This document shows positions 61,298 to 64,000 of a DNA stretch of 64,000 nt, one piece after another (positions within the stretch are counted from its first letter, which is position 1; each line of letters opens with the position of its first letter). The position numbers were made by a program, and so were the translations under genes. The DNA comes from Siphonobacter curvatus (GTDB taxonomy: Bacteria > Bacteroidota > Bacteroidia > Cytophagales > Spirosomataceae), in assembly GCF_002943425.1 (NCBI RefSeq), contig NZ_PTRA01000008.1, positions 2,501 through 66,500 on the forward strand, read 5' to 3'. The notes beneath the pieces were generated by a model. It made no database searches. It was not told the origin of the DNA and worked only from the letters and a program-made list of their open reading frames with translations.

Positions 61298-62425
61298 ATG
61301 AACAGCTTTTTCAAGCAAGGCCTTCTATGGGGTTTATTAGCGGTAAGTGGACCCGTAATGGCTCAAGACTCCACTGATAATCAAGAAGATCGTTTTCCTA
61401 CCTGGAGCTACGGATCACAGAAATTGCAAAAAGGTCCCTGTGACGTATACCTATTCAAGTCGAATCAACACGCCGAGACGGTTGTGGATAACATTTTGAA
61501 ATCGGCGGGTATGGGCTTTGGGAAACGCAATTTCCAGGTAGTCGAATGCCCTAATACCGATAACTGTTACGCGACTATCATCAATGGAACCCGCTACGTC
61601 GTTTATGATAACGCTTTTCTGAAGCTGGTGGAAAACCGAACCCAAACCGACTGGTCGGCGGTAAGTATCATGGCTCACGAAATCGGACATCATATTCTGG
61701 GCCATACGTCCGATGGTACCGGTAGCCGTCCTGATAAAGAACTTCAGGCCGACTATTTCTCGGGCTTCGTGTTACACAATCTGGGTGGAAGTTTAGAGAA
61801 TGCTCAGATTGCCATCAAGCTCTTACAAAACGACGAAGGAGACTATACTCATCCACCCAAGCGTGATCGATTATCCGCAATTGAGAAAGGATGGCGAGAA
61901 GCGGATAATTTTTACCCACGTATAGCCAGTAAGGAACCGGTTTCCTCCCCTACCCCATCACCTTCAGTTGCCAAGCTTCCGTCCGTACCATCCGTGACCA
62001 AAGTGGAAACTAAGGTCCCGGAGGTTGCTCAAACGGGATGCTTGGCGGGCAACTGTGATAATGGTACAGGGCTTTACGTAAATCGGAAAACACTGGAGAA
62101 ATACGAAGGTGATTGGAAAGAAAGCCGCCCTAATGGTTTTGGAACACAGTATTATTCAACGGGTAAAAAGAAATACGAAGGAACCTTTCTCAACGGACGC
62201 TTCGATGGTAAGGGTACCTTGTGGTACACCAACGGGGCTATTTACGCCGGTGATTTTTCCGCGGGCCAATGCCATGGTAAAGGGATGTTACGGTACGCTA
62301 ACGGCGATCGCTACTTGGGTGATTTTAAAAATGGCTACCGCCATGGAAAAGGGAAATATATTTATGCTAGTGGATACGAGGAAGTGCTGTATTATTTGAA
62401 CGATAAGCGGCAGCCCGAAAAATAA
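61298..62425 (+). CDS. M48-like zinc metalloprotease fused to MORN repeats
   Basis: 375 residues. Signal peptide (MNSFFKQGLLWGLLAVSGPVMAQ). A metalloprotease core has HEIGHH (His127, Glu128, His131), a likely third ligand Glu148 in KELQADYFSG, and four Cys residues (48, 84, 90 and in CLAGNC). A Pro/Ser/Val linker occupies about residues 205-245. Four MORN repeats follow at about 265-365 (YEGDWKESRPNGFG, YEGTFLNGRFDGKG, YAGDFSAGQCHGKG, YLGDFKNGYRHGKG). MORN repeats bind lipids or proteins, so they may place the protease at a membrane. The combination is unusual to me. Substrate unknown. Confidence 0.88.
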   Translation: MNSFFKQGLLWGLLAVSGPVMAQDSTDNQEDRFPTWSYGSQKLQKGPCDVYLFKSNQHAETVVDNILKSAGMGFGKRNFQVVECPNTDNCYATIINGTRYVVYDNAFLKLVENRTQTDWSAVSIMAHEIGHHILGHTSDGTGSRPDKELQADYFSGFVLHNLGGSLENAQIAIKLLQNDEGDYTHPPKRDRLSAIEKGWREADNFYPRIASKEPVSSPTPSPSVAKLPSVPSVTKVETKVPEVAQTGCLAGNCDNGTGLYVNRKTLEKYEGDWKESRPNGFGTQYYSTGKKKYEGTFLNGRFDGKGTLWYTNGAIYAGDFSAGQCHGKGMLRYANGDRYLGDFKNGYRHGKGKYIYASGYEEVLYYLNDKRQPEK

Positions 62426-62445
62426 TGGTATAGTATTTACAGAGA

Positions 62446-62471
62446 CAAGGCCGGATTCCGGCCTTTTTTTG
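62446..62471 (+). terminator. terminator of the metalloprotease-MORN gene
   Basis: AAGGCCGG/CCGGCCTT with a 3-nt loop followed by T7, about 20 nt past the stop. Confidence 0.85.
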
Positions 62472-62555
62472 TGCATAATCCAGCCACTTGAAACGTTCGA
62501 TATTAAAATGTTTTAAATTGAACTTCGAAAAGGAATATATTGGACCTGTACCACT

Positions 62556-64000
62556 ATGGAAACGCAGACCCTAACACCCCGCCCTCCCATGCGTGAAACG
62601 CACTATCCCTACGACAGGGTTTTCGATATACTGCCGCAGTATGTACTGCAAACCAATAGCGATGAAGCCCTAGCCTCCAAGATCAATGGAACCTGGAAGA
62701 AAATAACTGCTCAGCAATTTGCTGAGCAGGCCAATCAGGTAAGCCTGGGTTTATTGAAAATTGGTATTGGGAAGAATGACAAAGTGGCGATCATTTCGAA
62801 TAATCGTCCGGAGTGGAATATTGTAGACTTTGGCATTCAGCAAGTAGGAGCCGTATCGGTACCTATGTACCCGACCATTACGATTGAGGATTACCGCTAC
62901 ATTTTACGCGATGCTGGAGCAAAAGTGGTTTTTGTCTCAAGCAAAGACTTACTGGTGAAAGTACAGCAAGCGGTTGAGGAAGTACCAACGGTACAAGCCA
63001 TCTACACGTTCGATGCTATTGACAGAGCTACGCACTGGTCAGAACTTACTAAACTAGCCAATCCAGACAATCAGGAGGAACTGGAACGCATTAAAGACAG
63101 TATCCGTACGTCTGATTTATTGACCTTAATTTACACATCAGGGACGACAGGTACGCCTAAAGGGGTAATGTTGACGCATCGGAATATCGTTTCGAACATT
63201 GAAGGGGTAAATCCATATATGCCCATGAAGCCCCACGAACGGGCCTTAAGCTTTCTCCCCTTAAGTCACGTTTACGAGCGTACCATCCTGTACGTTCACA
63301 TGCGGTACGGCGTTTCCATCTTTTATGCGGAGAGTATGGAAACCATCGCGGAAAATTTACGGGAAGTAAAACCCACCGTTTTTACCACCGTACCCCGTCT
63401 GCTGGAAAAAGTATACGACAAAATCGTAGCAAAGGGATATGAACTGAAAGGCATTAAAAAGCAACTTTTCTTCTGGGCGTTGAATCTGGGCCTTCGGTAT
63501 GATCCCGTACAAGACATGGGATTCTGGTACAATACGCAGTTGAAAATTGCTCGTAAATTAATCTTCAGTAAGTGGCAAGAAGCTTTAGGAGGTAAAATCC
63601 GCATAGTAGCGACGGGTTCAGCGGCTTTGCAACCTCGCTTATCCCGGGTGTTCTGGGCGGCTGGAATACCCATTGCCGAAGGGTATGGATTAACGGAAAC
63701 TTCGCCGGTAGTATCCGTGGGTCGGGTAGATCCGCCGGATCTACGTGTAGGATGTGTAGGTACGATCATCCCAGAAGTTGAAGTGAAAATCGCCGAAGAC
63801 GGAGAAATTCTGGTGAAAGGTCCCAACATCATGCAGGGCTATTACAACCAACCGGAACTTACAGCCCAAGCTATTGACAAAGAGGGATGGTTTCACACCG
63901 GCGACATTGGAGAAATGGTAGAAGGTCGTTTTCTTAAAATTACCGACCGGAAAAAAGAGATGTTCAAAACCTCAGGAGGTAAGTATGTGGCTCCGCAGTT
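62556..64000 (+). CDS. long-chain fatty acid-CoA ligase / AMP-binding protein (3' end beyond window)
   Basis: The frame from ATG 62556 (METQTLTPRPPMRETHYPYDRVFD) stays open to the right edge, giving 481 visible residues of an expected 590-650. The adenylate-forming signature YTSGTTGTPKGVMLTH is near residue 192, with GYGLTETSP near residue 380 and GWFHTGDIGE plus ITDRKKEMFKTSGGKYVAP near residue 445. The lysine-containing C-terminal subdomain is mostly cut off. It activates long-chain fatty acids as acyl-AMP and then acyl-CoA at the inner membrane. The 130-nt upstream gap holds only the preceding gene's terminator and no clear promoter. Confidence 0.95.
   Translation, partial: METQTLTPRPPMRETHYPYDRVFDILPQYVLQTNSDEALASKINGTWKKITAQQFAEQANQVSLGLLKIGIGKNDKVAIISNNRPEWNIVDFGIQQVGAVSVPMYPTITIEDYRYILRDAGAKVVFVSSKDLLVKVQQAVEEVPTVQAIYTFDAIDRATHWSELTKLANPDNQEELERIKDSIRTSDLLTLIYTSGTTGTPKGVMLTHRNIVSNIEGVNPYMPMKPHERALSFLPLSHVYERTILYVHMRYGVSIFYAESMETIAENLREVKPTVFTTVPRLLEKVYDKIVAKGYELKGIKKQLFFWALNLGLRYDPVQDMGFWYNTQLKIARKLIFSKWQEALGGKIRIVATGSAALQPRLSRVFWAAGIPIAEGYGLTETSPVVSVGRVDPPDLRVGCVGTIIPEVEVKIAEDGEILVKGPNIMQGYYNQPELTAQAIDKEGWFHTGDIGEMVEGRFLKITDRKKEMFKTSGGKYVAPQ

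Noticed and set aside
1-64000. CRISPR arrays, insertion sequences, prophage or defence islands
   Set aside because: No regularly spaced repeats, transposase, integrase, phage structural or restriction/defence genes were recognised; the gene content is mainly housekeeping and envelope functions.

Overview
The window looks like chromosomal core DNA of a Bacteroidota bacterium, probably order Cytophagales (Spirosoma/Siphonobacter-like). This rests on gene content: an IspH with a long N-terminal extension, a DUF4175 protein, a T9SS-type C-terminal sorting domain, Ig-like and GH172 (DUF2961) proteins. It also rests on promoters of the TTG - about 20 nt - TAnnTTTG type, short 5' leaders without clear Shine-Dalgarno sequences, and many symmetrical stem-loop terminators between convergent genes. 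I see no rRNA operon, insertion sequence, prophage or CRISPR array. The genus is an inference.

Layout. 1-4.2 kb: a Trp branch, trpE-trpG-trpD, running left into a DUF2520 Rossmann gene cut by the edge. It is preceded by a complete-looking ribosome-mediated attenuator: a 17-codon leader peptide with three consecutive Trp codons, an alternative pairing that begins at its stop codon, and a 17-bp hairpin. A fragment resembling the 5' half of tRNA-Trp follows, just before trpE. 4.3-7.2 kb: a lipoprotein and two Tat-signal proteins (Gfo/Idh oxidoreductase, TIM-barrel sugar isomerase). 7.6-16.8 kb: ispH, a DnaQ-like exonuclease, guaB, der, era, initiator tRNA-Met and tRNA-Arg(CCG), gcvT, a HAD phosphatase and a membrane protein. 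16.9-25.5 kb: FG-GAP and GH172 proteins, an ECF sigma factor translationally coupled to an anti-sigma/outer-membrane-barrel-like protein, a divergent NmrA-like reductase/HxlR regulator pair, uvrB. 25.7-32.9 kb: cell-envelope proteins, asd with a candidate attenuator, 5-formyl-THF cyclo-ligase, redoxin, APC transporter, TerC. 33-47 kb: dsbD, an L,D-transpeptidase, rdgB, an MlaD-type protein, glyA, tatC, a large secreted subtilase, mreBCD. 47.3-64 kb: all plus strand: rnr, DUF4175, ybeY, mnmG, a methyltransferase, an Ig-like lipoprotein, a TPR protein, a metalloprotease-MORN fusion, and an acyl-CoA synthetase cut by the right edge.

Origin signals cluster at 53.5-61.3 kb. There are three DnaA boxes spaced exactly 12 nt before ybeY, two parS-like palindromes before mnmG, and a 585-bp non-coding stretch at 58.7-59.3 kb with about a dozen DnaA-box-like 9-mers in one orientation followed by A/T-rich sequence. 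The change from mainly minus-strand genes (left) to only plus-strand genes (right) fits an origin in the right half of the window.

The most notable observations are the trp attenuator combined with a tRNA-Trp-like element, a second candidate attenuator before asd whose seven-residue leader contains only aspartate-family amino acids, the oriC/parS candidates, and a two-hairpin candidate RNA downstream of the NmrA-like gene. All readings were made by eye; no alignment, folding or database search was run.
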